Below are positions 34,401 to 46,502 of a DNA stretch of 64,000 nt, one piece after another. Source of the stretch: Scleromitrula shiraiana (lineage: Eukaryota > Ascomycota > Leotiomycetes > Helotiales > Sclerotiniaceae). The notes beneath the pieces are model-generated. The model did not search any database and had not been told where the DNA came from. It saw only the letters and a program-made list of their open reading frames with translations. Within the stretch, counting starts at the first letter, position 1. Every line of letters starts with the position of its first letter. The stretch spans positions 248,001 through 312,000 of the forward strand of contig JABELC010000004.1 in assembly GCA_028455995.1 (NCBI GenBank), in the 5' to 3' direction. The position numbers were made by a program, and so were the translations under genes.

Positions 34401-36284
34401 TTAGAATTTCCTGCTGAGGTTGTACGTACAGACAGTAAAGCAGTAAAGTGATGTCTGTGGTGATGTCTGTGGTGAATCGGTGTGGTGTACTTCGTAATCT
34501 TTTTTTCGTAATTCTGGCTGCCTGCAGTAGTTGAAATGCTCAACAAGGCTGGCTGGAAGAATTAATAGCAACAGTTATCAATCATGATTCACGATACTGA
34601 TTGGCATATTAGAATCGTGCTTTCCTCGCGATACATACCTTTTGTGATGATACACAATCTTTTTTTTTTTTTTGGTTAATTAGCCATTCTCAACGAATAA
34701 ATCACCTTCCAATTCCAAATATGATCCATGTAGCTGCATAATCTTTCTCCAAAAAAGATGATAAATAAATAAATAAATAAAATTATATGTCGACCGGCAA
34801 GTGGATAAATATATCCTGTTATTTATCTTTATCCTCATGATTACTGTATTAGGAATAGAATAGTAAGATTTTCCTTTGAAATTGGATGATGAGAGAGTGA
34901 TGAATCTTGCATACTAATATATAATAATATAATAATAATAATAAGTCTGTGTGTGAGATGCACGTTCTTATTAATAATAAAGTCATCACATTAATTACCT
35001 TTTCCTCTTTTCCTCTTTTTCTCTCTCTAAGTCTAATTATATTAGATTTCATTCATAATATCGTCGTCATCCATGAAGCTCTTTTCGTGATTCTTTGCAT
35101 TTGGAGGTTGGAACTCTCCAGCTTTCCCAGCTTCTCTAATAGGGTCGTGCAGCCATTCTTTCGAAATTTCTTTCCATAGAAACCCTAGTCAATAGAGGGG
35201 TTTGCATTAGTAGAGTAACATTTTTTTTTTTCCATTTTTTTCAATCTCTTTTGAAAGGGCCCACCATATGGATAAGGGATAATTGCTAGGGCAAGGTTGA
35301 TTCGAGTGATTCGAGTGATTTGAGTGATTTTCGAATGATTCCAGTGAAATGCGAGTAAAAGATCAAAAATAGTAATGACCAAAAAATGAAAAATAATTTA
35401 CGTCCTCTTTTCGTGGTTAAACATAGGTCTATTTTTTTATTTTTTATTTTTTTTTATTTTATTTTTTACAAATGGCCTATTGAATTGACCAAATTCAAAC
35501 TGATTGATCAAGTACTGAGTGAGTGGTGGTGGCTAATCATTAATAATAATAATAAAATAAAAAAAGAGAGGAGGAAAAGAGATAATTCTAAAAAAAAAAT
35601 ATTAATATCCATCCATCTCTTAAGATCCATTTCTACTATAACTTATTATTATTATTATTATTATTTATTACTTTCCTTACAAAGCACACCCGGTACAATA
35701 ATAATAAATTGTAAAAGGTAATTTGAGGAATAACTTTTGACAACGCATCATGAAATGTCTCACATAACATAACATGAGGACCCTCATCTTTTTATTTCTC
35801 AATCTCTCATCCATACATTTTTATATATATCCTTGAATATTTGAGCCTTGAGTAATAATTCCCGACATTCCACCAAAAAAATACCAAAAAAATAACTTGA
35901 ACCAGGTTTATTGGTTTTTTATATTACATCTTCAAAAAGCATAAGTGCCCAACCTCTCCTCCTCCCCTCCCCCCCCCCACTTCACATACGAACTCTTCTT
36001 TTTTTTCTTCTTCTCTTCCACACACAATCAACTCTCATCCTTTCTCAACCATCTCTCAAGAGATATTCATCAAATAGCATCCCATCAAGACCAATTCTTG
36101 TACCTTTTTTATATTAACTGCTGCTGCCCAATCTTACACTTACATCCAAACATCTTCATTATTTCATCATTTCATCATATCATACCCATCACACTACCCC
36201 TCACTACATCATATCAGTTCATGTATATTGCGGATACCCCTCAGTTGCCCAACTTGACTTATTTTGATTCTATCTTACAATTGC

Positions 36285-36324
<40 letters not shown>

Positions 36325-36599
36325 TCCAACATCATCAATATCCATATCCAGAATACCAAACCCGGAATATAGGAGAAGAGAGAAAGAAGATCATAATCCA
36401 GCCGGATTGATTTCTAATCTTTACAATTCACACTACTCATCATTACCACTGTGGCCGTGGCCTTGAAAGAAATAAAAGTAGTACATTATACAACCAAGAT
36501 AGATAGTTGTTCCGCATCAATTTATATTCGACATCAATAAAGCACATTGCCGTTGCTTTATTATTAGGAATTCCAAATGACTTGCACGGAGACAATTAC
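31087..36599. repeat. 5.5 kb gene-poor, microsatellite-rich region
   Basis: No gene is supported. Short tandem repeats follow one another: TCTA at about 31418-31447, TCCCA at about 31508-31540, CCT at about 31626-31671, TCTA then TAGC at about 32124-32159, TTGAG at 32285-32320, TATG at about 32396-32416, GT at about 32908-32929, CCTA at about 32988-33032, CATC at about 33125-33153, ATATC at about 34345-34375, T12 near 34662, TAAA at about 34762-34782, TTA near 35646-35665. Between them is ordinary AT-rich DNA. Open frames here (for example 31333-31863) are repeat translations. The stretch probably includes the long upstream region of the C2H2 factor. Confidence 0.75.
36221..36466 (+). CDS. 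small poly-Gln ORF upstream of the C2H2 gene (leader ORF or first exon)
   Basis: An ATG at 36221 follows a CT- and CA-rich stretch that looks like a fungal 5' leader. It opens an 81-codon frame, MYIADTPQLPNLTYFDSILQ, followed by about 15 Gln from CAA repeats, then a polar end finishing SSLPLWPWP. Its beginning reads like a genuine protein, but no good splice donor exists before the stop. It may be an upstream ORF in the transcript of the C2H2 gene, a separate small gene, or the start of that gene through an atypical splice site. Confidence 0.35.
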
Positions 36600-38051
36600 C
36601 ATTCTCCCGGAAACCATGGCAGGCTTCGACACTCAAACTCATTCCAGGAATAAGGCACCCGCCAGGTATATTGTTTTTTTCTTTTCTTTTTTTTTTGCTT
36701 GTTTTTTGTTCTATTCTGTTTTTGCTTTGATTTTGCTTTTTTACTGCTAGAATTATTCCCGGAGGCTCTCATGTTCCAGAAAAAGTCTTGTATTTTCGTT
36801 TTCGTTCGCAACACAACAATCCATTATTCCAGGAGTTTCCAAAGGAGTCCCCACAGGCATACATATCCCAGGTTTTCCAGATTTCCAAAGGTTTTCCCCA
36901 AAGGTCTTTTCCGTGTGTCCCAACACGAGATCCTGAAGAAGGTTGTGGCTCATTACGAGCTATCAACTTTTCTACAAACAAAAATATGAAATTTTCAACA
37001 AGAGAGAGACCTCCATGGTCTTGATCTTGGGTGAGTATAACTCCAAGGACATCCAAATCGTGCAACTTCTTTATTTCTCTTCAATTACCGGGATGGACTC
37101 GACAACCCAAGAAACCAAAATGGCTCCAGGATTCCCCAAGTTTTTTTCTTTCATGGAAGATTATTACCTAGATGACACAATACCATACCCCGCCATTCAT
37201 ATCGACAATTCCAAGATGTTGTTTCGCATATCCTTGCTTGCACATCAAGGTATCTCCATTGTTTTATCAGCTGGTGTTTTCATACTACGTCCATAGAGTT
37301 ACTTCTGTGTATTAAGGATGATTATTCGACTGCCACACCATCAAGGTGGATTATGTATATGCAGCCGCATGGAATAGAACAACAACACCAATCCACTTCA
37401 CTTCCTGGACAACAACATTTCCCATAATGGACTTTCCGTGGTGTTATTTTTTCTTTCCTTATATGCATTTCCGGATAAGGATTCCATTTATCATTCTACA
37501 ACAATTACCCACATGACCCTACAATCAGGCAGCTGATTACTAAATTATGAGGCATCAATTATGCCAGCGAGTACGTTAACCTATAACAATGTCGACTTGA
37601 ATGTCTGACAACAATCCCCTTTTTACACGAGTGAGCATCAACTGACAGTCATCTCTCTTTCTTTTTTGCAGAAGGGTTCCCAAATTTGATGATCATTCCC
37701 CAAAATTGAGCCCACCACATACATTTCAAGGAGAGCCCACACATGGATACCGAAGGATTTCCCAGGACATTTCATTCTTTCTCTTTTGTTCTTTTGCAAG
37801 CCCTGGATGTTATGCTTTTTCTCTGCCCTGGAAATACTCGACATTGTTGCCATGGATTATATTTTTCCATCTTTGCGAATACTCTTTGGTCTGTACACTC
37901 AAGAAATCCTATTGAAGATTGACTCAAACTAACGTCTGTGCAGGATCTGGATGTTGTGCTTTGCGCTTTTGTTTTACTGTTATGTTTTCTTTTGCAATTG
38001 TAATTGTTTTTTGAAGTGGTCGTATAGCAAACTAACCTTGATTTTGTATAG

Positions 38052-39849
38052 CGGTTTCAATTCAAGAACTTCATTCCATGGAACATCAGGATTTTCTTTG
38101 CGTCAGACAGAATCTACCCAGGGTCAATACAGTGGATTATCCTGGAACGGAAAAGGTGAAGGTTTACAGTACTCTCACCGTGATTCCCAAGGATTTTCCC
38201 CACATGGATTTTCCAATTCTTCTCTTTATTTTCCTGTGGCTCAAATGAACCAGACTGGCCAGTGGTCGTCAGATCTTTCTCCATCTGGCTTAGAGTCTGC
38301 GGCAATGTCCCGCTTCCCATCACAGGATTCCATTGGAGCCCAATCACAGAAGACAACTCAGTCTAATTCTACTGATATGAATGATCAAAATCGATCATTG
38401 GCGTTGTATCCTACTGTCTCGCAGGCACCATATAATTTGTCATCTGCTACATCAGTCAGATCAGTCAGCCCAACCAATTCTGTTTTGTATACCCCATCAG
38501 GACCGATTGATTTTCAAACCACATTCGATGGTTTTCCATACCCAGGGGATGATATGTCGGGGAGTGATTTTTCAGCAACTTCCGCAAGTGGATTTTCCCA
38601 ACAGCCACCAGCTTTATCTTTGACAACAAATTTTGACCTATTCCCAAGTATGGATGAAATAGCCACAAGTATGTCCTCGGCTTCAAGATCTCTTACAAGT
38701 TATGTACAGAGTGCACCAGATTCTGTGATCTACAACAGTTCCGATGTCTGGGGTAATGCTTTACTGGAATCTCAAAGATCGACACCAACCATCCAAGATG
38801 CAACCTGGCAACTTCCACAACAAATGATGTCTTCAACTGTGACCAGTCCTTTGGATTGTTCGCCTATCGAAGGCCGCTCCCCAAGGTATGTTATTCAAGG
38901 TTCCCTAGATATACTGGGCTCGCCTCCTTACAAGACCGGTGATAGGATCGCAAGAAAGCCCGTAGGACCACGACCTTCAAAGGTTGCTAGCGACATTGCC
39001 AGTGCTAAACCAGGAAGCTCTGGGGACTCCTTCAAGTTAGTTGGACGTTCCAGTTTAGAGACAGATAATTCTGCTCGTGATCATCAATTGTACCACAATG
39101 TGACCACCAAGTCTGATGGATTATACCACTGCCCATGGGAAGGACAAAACACCTGTCAACACAAGCCCGAGAAGCTCAAGTGCAACTATGAGTAAGAAAA
39201 AGTCTCCATTCTCTTGTTGCATTTTGAGCATGAACTAATCAACTCTTTACATAGCAAATTTGTCGATTCTCATTTGAAGCCATACAGATGCAAGATCCCA
39301 GCCTGTGCTGATAACAAATTCTCATCCACTGCTTGTTTACTCCGTCATGAGAGGGAAGCACATGCTATGCATGGCCATGGAGACAAACCCTTCCTTTGCA
39401 TCTACGAAGGTTGTGAGCGCGGTGTTACTGGCAATGGCTTTCCACGCCGCTGGAACCTTTATGATCACATGAAGCGTGTGCACAATGATCCATGCACATC
39501 TAAGGATGTTAGAAGCAACGGTAGTAGATCTCCATCGCCAACTGAGAAGCCTGCCATTGGATCCAAGAAGCGTAAGCAAGATGCCGCTGAACAAACCTCC
39601 ACGGATAAGGAAATCAAGAGAGTCAAGTCACCAGTCATCAACCAGGAACCGTCTTTGATTGAAAAATACCACCAAAACGAGCAAAGACTTCTAGAAGCCG
39701 TAAAGCAATTGCATGATCCCAAGAACGCCAATAATCTGACCACATTGAGGAGTGCAATGGATTGCATCAAGGTAATGGCTCAGACTACCCAAAGGATCAA
39801 TGCTGCGCCAGGCATGAACAGAACTTTTAGCCAAGGATCTACAGTTTGA
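38052..39849 (+). CDS. C2H2 zinc-finger transcription factor (N-terminus unresolved)
   Basis: Two exons are clear. 38052-39191 begins after a textbook branch site and acceptor (ACTAAC...TATAG); 39255-39849 is joined in phase through CNYDKFVDSHLK. A 340-residue Ser/Gln/Pro-rich region precedes a zinc-finger block: YHCPWEGQNTCQHKPEKLK, then YRCKIPACADNKF...LLRHEREAH, then FLCIYEGCERG...RRWNLYDHMKRVH. The first finger looks degenerate and the last two fit C2H2. After them come a basic Lys/Arg stretch likely to be a nuclear signal (KKRKQD) and a short helical C-terminus ending FSQGSTV. The true start codon lies upstream: the exon begins mid-codon (phase 2), and candidate exons with ATGs at 37013, 37093 or 36221 could not be joined unambiguously. 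The family, common in Pezizomycotina, has no function I can assign. Confidence 0.8.
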
Positions 39850-41612
39850 ACTTTTTATTATACCATTGATAATGAATAATATTGTAAGTTTTTCTATCCT
39901 GATTTTCACATCTTCAAGCTTCAAACACTAACGTTTTATTATAGAAAAGTCACATTGGTCAACGGATGACAATCGTGTCTTTGAATCCATGCATTCATCG
40001 TATGGATATAATACCCAGCGGATCCAGCCCGCTTACATACAATCCAGTCAAATCAATTCAGATACATATATGGAGAAGTACCATACCATTATTATCGACA
40101 GCTCATGCTACCAGTCATGCATATATAAAGTCTCCTGGGAATCCATTGGACCAGCCAAAAGGATTTTCAATTCCCCAACCCACAAGGATGAATCTTCTTT
40201 GACAGGACCAGTCTGTCTTTTCCGGATTCAAGTCAATTTAAATCCCAGGATTTTCTTTGCATGCTAGTTTTTTTTTTGCCATGTGGATTTTTTTAGATGA
40301 CTACTCACAAGGATGAGATTTAGTCGGTTAGAGGAAGATAGAAATGAAGATGAAGATGAAAGAGGAGGAATATGAGTTTTTACTCATTAGGATTAGAAGT
40401 CAGCTTCTTTGAGATATGTTTTGGATTATGCGTTTCTTGGTCAATCAAGATACTTCTTACTTCGTTGTTCGGTTTTTTGGGGGCGGGGTTTTAGGGGTTT
40501 TATATTGGAGTGTATGGATTTGGTTTGGGTTTGGAAGGCAGGATTGGATTGGATTGGATCAGGTTTAAAAAAACTCTTGATAAAGGCAATCAATGGCTGG
40601 TCGGTCGGTCGGTTGGCAAGGAAGGAATTGGGAAATGGAATGAAAAAGGAGGATGGCTTTTTATGATGATATGAATTGATATGATATTAGATAGATTATG
40701 ACTGGATGGATGCGGTGGTACAACTGAACACCACTACATACATGCATACCCTTTTTTCTTCTTGGTACGGAAACTTTTAGATATACCCCTTTTGGGACTT
40801 GGATTTGGATGGGGATTGGGTTTGGGATTGGGATTAAAAGATGCATTGGTTTGGTTTGGTTTTTGATGGGTTTGGATTGGGATTGGTATTTGGAATGCAT
40901 AGGTGTTTAGGTTAAATATTCAATGTTATACAGATACAGATTAAGGATAAATACTCTTTGCTTCTCTTTACTTCACTTCGTTCTTGCTATAGGATTAAGA
41001 GGTCGATTAGTGATGCATGCGATGCAGTTTGGCTAATCGGGTCGGTATTGTAATAGATGGATGGATGTGTGGATATTGTGTTGTATTGTATTGTATTGTA
41101 TTGTATCTATCGTTAGACGAGAGTTTTATTGGTTAGTTTTATTGCACACCACGATAATAATGTTCTATCCATTTACATACCTTACCTTACCTTACTTTAC
41201 TTTACTTTAAATATTACTTAATTCTACTGTACATCCACTTTACTTTTGCATCCCTGACTATCGGTGGTGGCGATCAAGTAAATAAACACATAAACACATA
41301 TGGAGCAGATTGGGCATGCGAGATACGGATAACATATCATACCAAGTGCGATAGATAGATAACATTTGGTAGAAAAGAGGACGCAAATGGGGAAATGGGA
41401 TATCTCTACGATAATGACATTCGCCGATATGTTCTTGATCTTGTTCTTGATCCTGAATATCTTGACTTGATAAGAGTTGATAGTAACTATTTAGTAACTA
41501 AATAAACCGTTAATACTGAAACTTAATATGTCATATTGGAATAGCTTAATAAAATGGCCCTAGATATCCTAAATATACAAACATACAAACTCGCAACAGA
41601 CTTCGCAGCAAC
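39850..41612. other. 3' flank of the C2H2 gene and intergenic repeats
   Basis: An intron-like AATATTGTAAG...TATAG segment at about 39877-39944 could be a 3' UTR intron. The next 300 bases carry the same CCAGGATTTTC-type words as the coding exon. After that come GGATT, TTGTA (near 41080-41105), CTTAC (near 41178-41200) and CTTGATC short repeats. No gene is supported. Confidence 0.5.
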
Positions 41613-41852
41613 CTAGATCTCCCCCGTAGTCTCCAGCTTCAATTTCCCCTGTATAATCTGACTTCTCCTATACACAGCCTCCTCATCTCCTCCTGCCACC
41701 CCCCCAACTGCAGAATCATCCATCACCACTCATAAATTAAGTCATACTCCCCTCCTTCTCGCATCCGACTGGTAGATACGCCAATCTCTTCCTAACACAA
41801 TGGGTCTGATCCCCTCGCGGATTAACAACCCATAGAGCGCCCTACCTTGCAT
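41613..41852 (-). pseudogene. possible coding relic, family unknown
   Basis: On the minus strand, an ATG at 41852 opens MQGRALYGLLIREGIRPIV and reads for 35 codons. After two stops, the same frame continues as VAGGDEEAVYRRSQIIQGK and ends at a TAG at 41613. A 40-base GT...AG segment spans the stops (too short for a comfortable intron, and it would alter phase by one). Codon content is protein-like and richer in GC than the flanks. I do not recognise a family. It is either the 3' end of a degraded gene or chance. Confidence 0.3.
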
Positions 41853-42397
41853 ATGAAAATCCAAAAACTTCATCAACAACCATCCACTATTAGTAACCAG
41901 TTACCAGTAACCAGTTACCAGTTTATTTAGACAAACAAAACAATGTCGAGCAGGAAATCCATTTGTGGAAAAAGACTATTATGCTTATCTTCAGGACATA
42001 CTAGTATATTCAGGACATACTTATATTCAGGACATACTAGTATGTATATACATGAGTTGAAATCTCGAGATAGGGATAAGTACCGCGCCGTAACCTTGCA
42101 GCTGCGTCGGAGAGGAAAATTGGTTGGTTCGCTGCTGCGAATATATCGCATCGGTCAATAAATAACCAGTAGAGGGGTTTTTTCTCGGTCGGATTCGAGG
42201 AGTTGGAAAATGTTACTTTTTGAGTCTTGTGCGATGTTGCGGCGTGAATCTGCTTTCTGAGAATGTCAATACGGTCTACGGACATGTAGTTCCTGCCTTC
42301 CAGAGTAGGTAGTATCTAAATTGTGTCGTGGCGATGGACCAATATGACCAAGCAACCAGCCAGTCAATAATTAGTGAGAACAGAGCATCTCAAGCAG

Positions 42398-42430
<33 letters not shown>

Positions 42431-42760
42431 AGCGCCGCTAGCACAAGCAAAGAAACTATACCGAACGATTCCCTGGACAAAGTATCTGCTCGAGTTCGAA
42501 TAAACATGTATACTCCATGTCATCCTCTTACATGAACAATCAATAGCGTGGGAATCGTCGGAGCTGGAATCCCGCATTAATCGTGTCACTGTGAAATACC
42601 GCGGGTTATGTGAGCGTGTTCCATATTGCATTGGGTGGCGCTACATGCGATATTGACGGATATCGTACATGTTGGATGTGGATAGTCTGTTGGCGATTGA
42701 GTTGGGAAGTTTGCTGGTTGCGAAGTTTAGTGCGGATGTGGCTGTTTTTGAGACACGGGG
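41853..42760. other. intergenic
   Basis: It contains a short direct repeat of GACATACTAGTAT units at about 41993-42048, a GTTACCAGTAACCA repeat near 41895-41922 and an A28 run at about 42401-42428. No gene is supported. Confidence 0.5.
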
Positions 42761-43216
42761 TGGGTGGGAGCAGAGTTGGAAGTTTATGGTGGGTTGAGTT
42801 GAGGGTGGAGAGAGTTGCAGGGCTAGAGAAGGTATATCGATTATTATAATGCGAGATAAGTTGTATATGAAAATAGTAGAGGATGGGTAATTTTGGATTA
42901 GGTATTATAGGGTGGGTGGGAGTAAAGTTGGAAGTTCATAATGGGTTGAATTAAAAGTGAAAAGAGTTATAGAGTTAAAAAAAGTATGTTGATTATTATA
43001 ATGTGAGATGGATTGTATATGAAAATAGTAAAGGATGAGTGATTTTGGATTAAATATTATAGAGTGAATAGGAGTAGAGTTAAAAGTTTATAGTGGATTG
43101 AATTAAAAGTGAAGAAAGTTATAAAGTTAGAGAAAGTATGTTGATGATTAAAATGCGAGATGGGTTGGATGTGAAGATGGTGGAGGATGGGCGATTTTGG
43201 ATTGGGTGTGGATATG
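42761..43216. repeat. three tandem copies of a 152-bp unit, RIP-like divergence
   Basis: Units start at 42761, 42913 and 43065, with a constant spacing of 152 bases and no detectable length change. Each begins with a TGGGTGGGAG-type word, passes GGAAGTTTAT, GGTTGAATT and ATTATTATAATG, and ends GATTTTGGATTAGG or similar. Unit 1 is the most G-rich. Units 2 and 3 differ from it largely by A where unit 1 has G (for example GAGTTGAGGGTGGAG becomes GAATTAAAAGTGAAA). Nothing suggests it is coding. Confidence 0.85.
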
Positions 43217-43317
43217 TAATAGTAGATCGGATTCAGGACAATATTAAATAATAAGTAGTTTGTTTTTAGAATAGAAATCTATATGGTATAATGAATGAAA
43301 TAACATCAAAATGATTC

Positions 43318-45416
43318 TTACGCTTTTTCCCGATCAATATCCCCCTTTCTTCTAAAACAACTCCCCAAGAAACTTCCTTCGCAAACTTCTCCCATGTTTC
43401 CATCGTCATCGTCAGCACTATCCTCCCCAATCATTTGCTTCTCCTTCTCCTTCTCCTTCTCCTTCTCCTTCTCCTTCACCTCCACCTTAACAATCCTTGC
43501 ATTACCCAACCCCATACTAGCCACTACGCCTAACCACAAAAATGCTGTAATAGCATAAAAAGCCAACACAATACCCCTCTTCGCCATTTCCTTAACAAAC
43601 GCCTGTTGCTCACTCGACAACGCCGCAATCGCCTCAAACGACGCAGTATCTGTCCCGGAAACAGCAATCCCCTTCTTCGACAAATAATTATTAAAAATAT
43701 TCAACATAATAGTCAGCGAAAGCGTGCCACCCAAACTAGACGAAAGCGACATAAGTGAAACCAACGAGGCGATATGTTTGGGATAGTAAGCAATAGCGTG
43801 TAAAGTGCCCGGCATAAATCGCAATCCGGTTCCGATTCCAGTTAGAGCGAGCATACCGTAGATGGTAGGGAGATGGCCGATGGAGATGGCGTAGGCGAGG
43901 AGGGTTATTCCGAGGGGCTCAATCAGTGTGCCGATGAATAGTGGATACCAGGTTTGGAGTGGGTAGACGTTGATCATGAACATGGCGAAGTAGACGCCGC
44001 CTGCGAGACCGGGGATGTAATAAAGGAGGTTTTTGCCGCCTTGGCTGGAGGAGAAACCTTGGACGAGAGAAAAGTATATATCTACGAAGTAAAATACAGC
44101 GTACATGGCTGTTTTTCTTCTGCTTAGTATCGTTATATGTTTGGGATGAAAAAGAAAGAAACATACCCATTCCCATGACTACATTGATATACATCAATAG
44201 ACCCGCGTTTCTGCTAAACACCAATTTGAATGGTAACATAGCACGACGATATGGATATTTGACTGCAAGCATCGAGCCTGGCATCATAAGGTATTCCCAG
44301 ACGAAAAAGAGCATCAGGAGAACCAATCCTAGGACTAGAGGAACAATAACCTTAACGTCAGACCAAGGATAATAAGCACCTGCCCATGTAATAGCCAAGA
44401 TAAACAATCCCATTCCAAAGAGGAATAAAAGTTGCCCTCCAAAATCTATCGTTGAAAGTCTTCTCCAAAAAGTCTGATCACCCGTCATTTCAGTCCCATC
44501 ATCCGCTCGAGTAATAGGTTGAGGACCCAATAACAACGGTCTCAGCACAAAATGCGTTGCTACCATACCGAGCAATGCAATCGGTATATTGATGATAAAA
44601 CACCATCTCCAAGAAACCTGAGTTAGATAACCACCAATAGCCGGGCCAACACCATAAGCTATACCTCCCACAACAGCAAATATACTATTATTCTTGGCGT
44701 TTTCGCGTAATGTTACTTTGTCGGCTAAGAGTACTTTGGTTAGGATGAGAAGCCCTGAACATCCTATTCCCTGGATGGCTCGTCCGAATAGAAACATCGT
44801 GTAGCTGGAAACGGGGGCACCGGCACATAGGGCACACCCGAGAAGAGTCAGGATTAGTGCTGTTTGGAGAGCTGTGTATCGTCCGAATATATCAGCTAGT
44901 TGACCCCAGAAGGGAATGAAAGCTGTGGATGTGAGGTTAAAGGCTGAGATGATCCAGTTTAGTTGGGAGAGTTGATCTAGGAACATCGCATCAGTTTTGA
45001 ATGGAGATTAGGGAAATTTGATATTTATTCTTACGGAAATCTGAAGCAATAAATGGTAAGGCTCCGGCGATAATCGTAGAATCAAGTGCTTGTACGGAAT
45101 ATGGTAATAAAAGTCCCAGAGTTAACTTCCACCGATATGACTTTGCGGCTCGTTTGTCTTGCTCGCAAAGTGTACATGGCGTATCGTAGGTGATAGCAGC
45201 CGTCACGGTATCGCGCTTAGGTAATGAGGAGTCTTGATTATTGGTGTTTGAAGGGTCTTGTGTAAGATCTTCTACTATAGTCCTATGTTTGCAAGGGACG
45301 ATTGGAGCTGCAGGAGCTGTAGGTCTTTCCTTTGAAGCTTTCCATTTTTTGTATAAATAATATGCCATTGGTTTAGATACCAATGTTTGTGATAACTTGG
45401 AGATTTGAGTGTTCAA
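43318..45416 (-). CDS. MFS transporter, 14-TM drug:H+ antiporter / siderophore-type
   Basis: Three exons, 45416-45035, 44976-44167 and 44108-43318, total 1,983 bases and 660 residues, in phase at both joins (SDFHQLSQLNW and MGMAMYAVFY). A soluble N-terminus of about 95 residues precedes the membrane part. Motif A-like WGQLADIFGRY follows the second helix, with GRAIQGIGCSG in helix 4 and VGPAIGGYL in helix 5 (antiporter motif C-like). IDFGGQLLFLFGMGLFIL lies in the middle and about 14 helices are expected. The soluble tail carries a KEKEKE repeat from a microsatellite (CTTCTC on the plus strand) and acidic residues. The family exports toxins, drugs or siderophores. It is divergent from a Zn2Cys6 regulator, a common transporter-regulator pair. 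The substrate is unknown. Confidence 0.92.
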
Positions 45417-46502
45417 TAACTACTAGACCACGATTGAAAAGATAACAGTGTAGGAATATTGGTAGATGAGAAATGTAGTCATGTTGATGCCCGGGGTATT
45501 CAACAGATAAATAGGTGTAATTCATCTTGAACTTTATGGATACCTCAAATAGGAAATCAATATGTTATGAAAAGTTCAATACCAGATACTTACGGCCGTA
45601 CGATCAAAGAGGCTTAGCTAAATGATAGAAAATTTATGTGACCCAATCTGATAGTTCGACATCTATGAGGCGGTACCCAGCTGAACTATGATAGAAGCAT
45701 ATTTGAGGGTCCTACCTAGTGTTCCCCACTGGTAAATCAGTGGATTATCCCCAATAAGGCTTACCTACATAGTAAACTAGTCTACGGCCGTAACAGCCCC
45801 TAATATTCGTAAGGCAGTCTCAACAGGTTGTGTTCATCGAACGCAAAAGGATGAATTGAGGTTGAAGGAAGTGGGACAAGCTAAGCTAGTCGGGATATGA
45901 CTCGCGAGTGCAGTCAAAATAAACGGGTCGATCTTTCTCATCCATTGGTCAACTTCCTCATACCCTCTAAAGGGAAATATAAGCGAAAATGTACTGACCA
46001 TTCATATTCCATGGTTTGAGCGACTAGGCTCCACGTGACTAGCTGATAGCTGATCTCATCGTTACGTTGCTAAGCGTCAACGTCAGTCAGATCTCAATCG
46101 ACGAGTGTCGAGGTTAATTTATGATGATTTTGTGTTTTGAAATATCACGTATTTATACAAGTATAGCAATAGATTGATTTTCCATATTTGGACATCTTCA
46201 ATTTTCTTCTACCTATTTCGAGGTACCACTGCGAAGATTGAATCAACTCTCCTATTTTGAATCAAATTACATAGTGGGGGTCTTTCTTATACATGCAATT
46301 GCGAATTCTTGCCCAAGACAAGATTGGTCATTGAAGAAGCGTATAGCATACACGTCTATTGATCCTTACTCATCTATTTCTCCCTGTCCTTGGCACCTCC
46401 ATTCAGTTGGGAACGTTGCATCCCTGAACAAGGAGAAGGAAGTCTGTTTGTTCTCGAACTTGAAGAGATCCTTTGAACAGTGTGGCATCAAGTAAAGCCA
46501 AG
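45417..46502. promoter_or_regulatory. divergent promoter with duplicated CGG-CCG palindrome
   Basis: The 1,086-base region between the transporter and the Zn2Cys6 regulator contains the exact palindrome TACGGCCGTA twice, at 45591-45600 and 45783-45792. They lie 175 and 367 bases upstream of the transporter ATG. CGGCCG is an inverted CGG pair with zero spacing, a form of site bound by Zn2Cys6 dimers. No gene is supported in the interval. Confidence 0.6.

Noticed and set aside
37951..38051. Extending the C2H2 protein to the ATG at 37951
   Set aside because: The added residues are a Cys/Phe-rich run over a clear CTAAC branch site and TATAG acceptor, so this is intron sequence.
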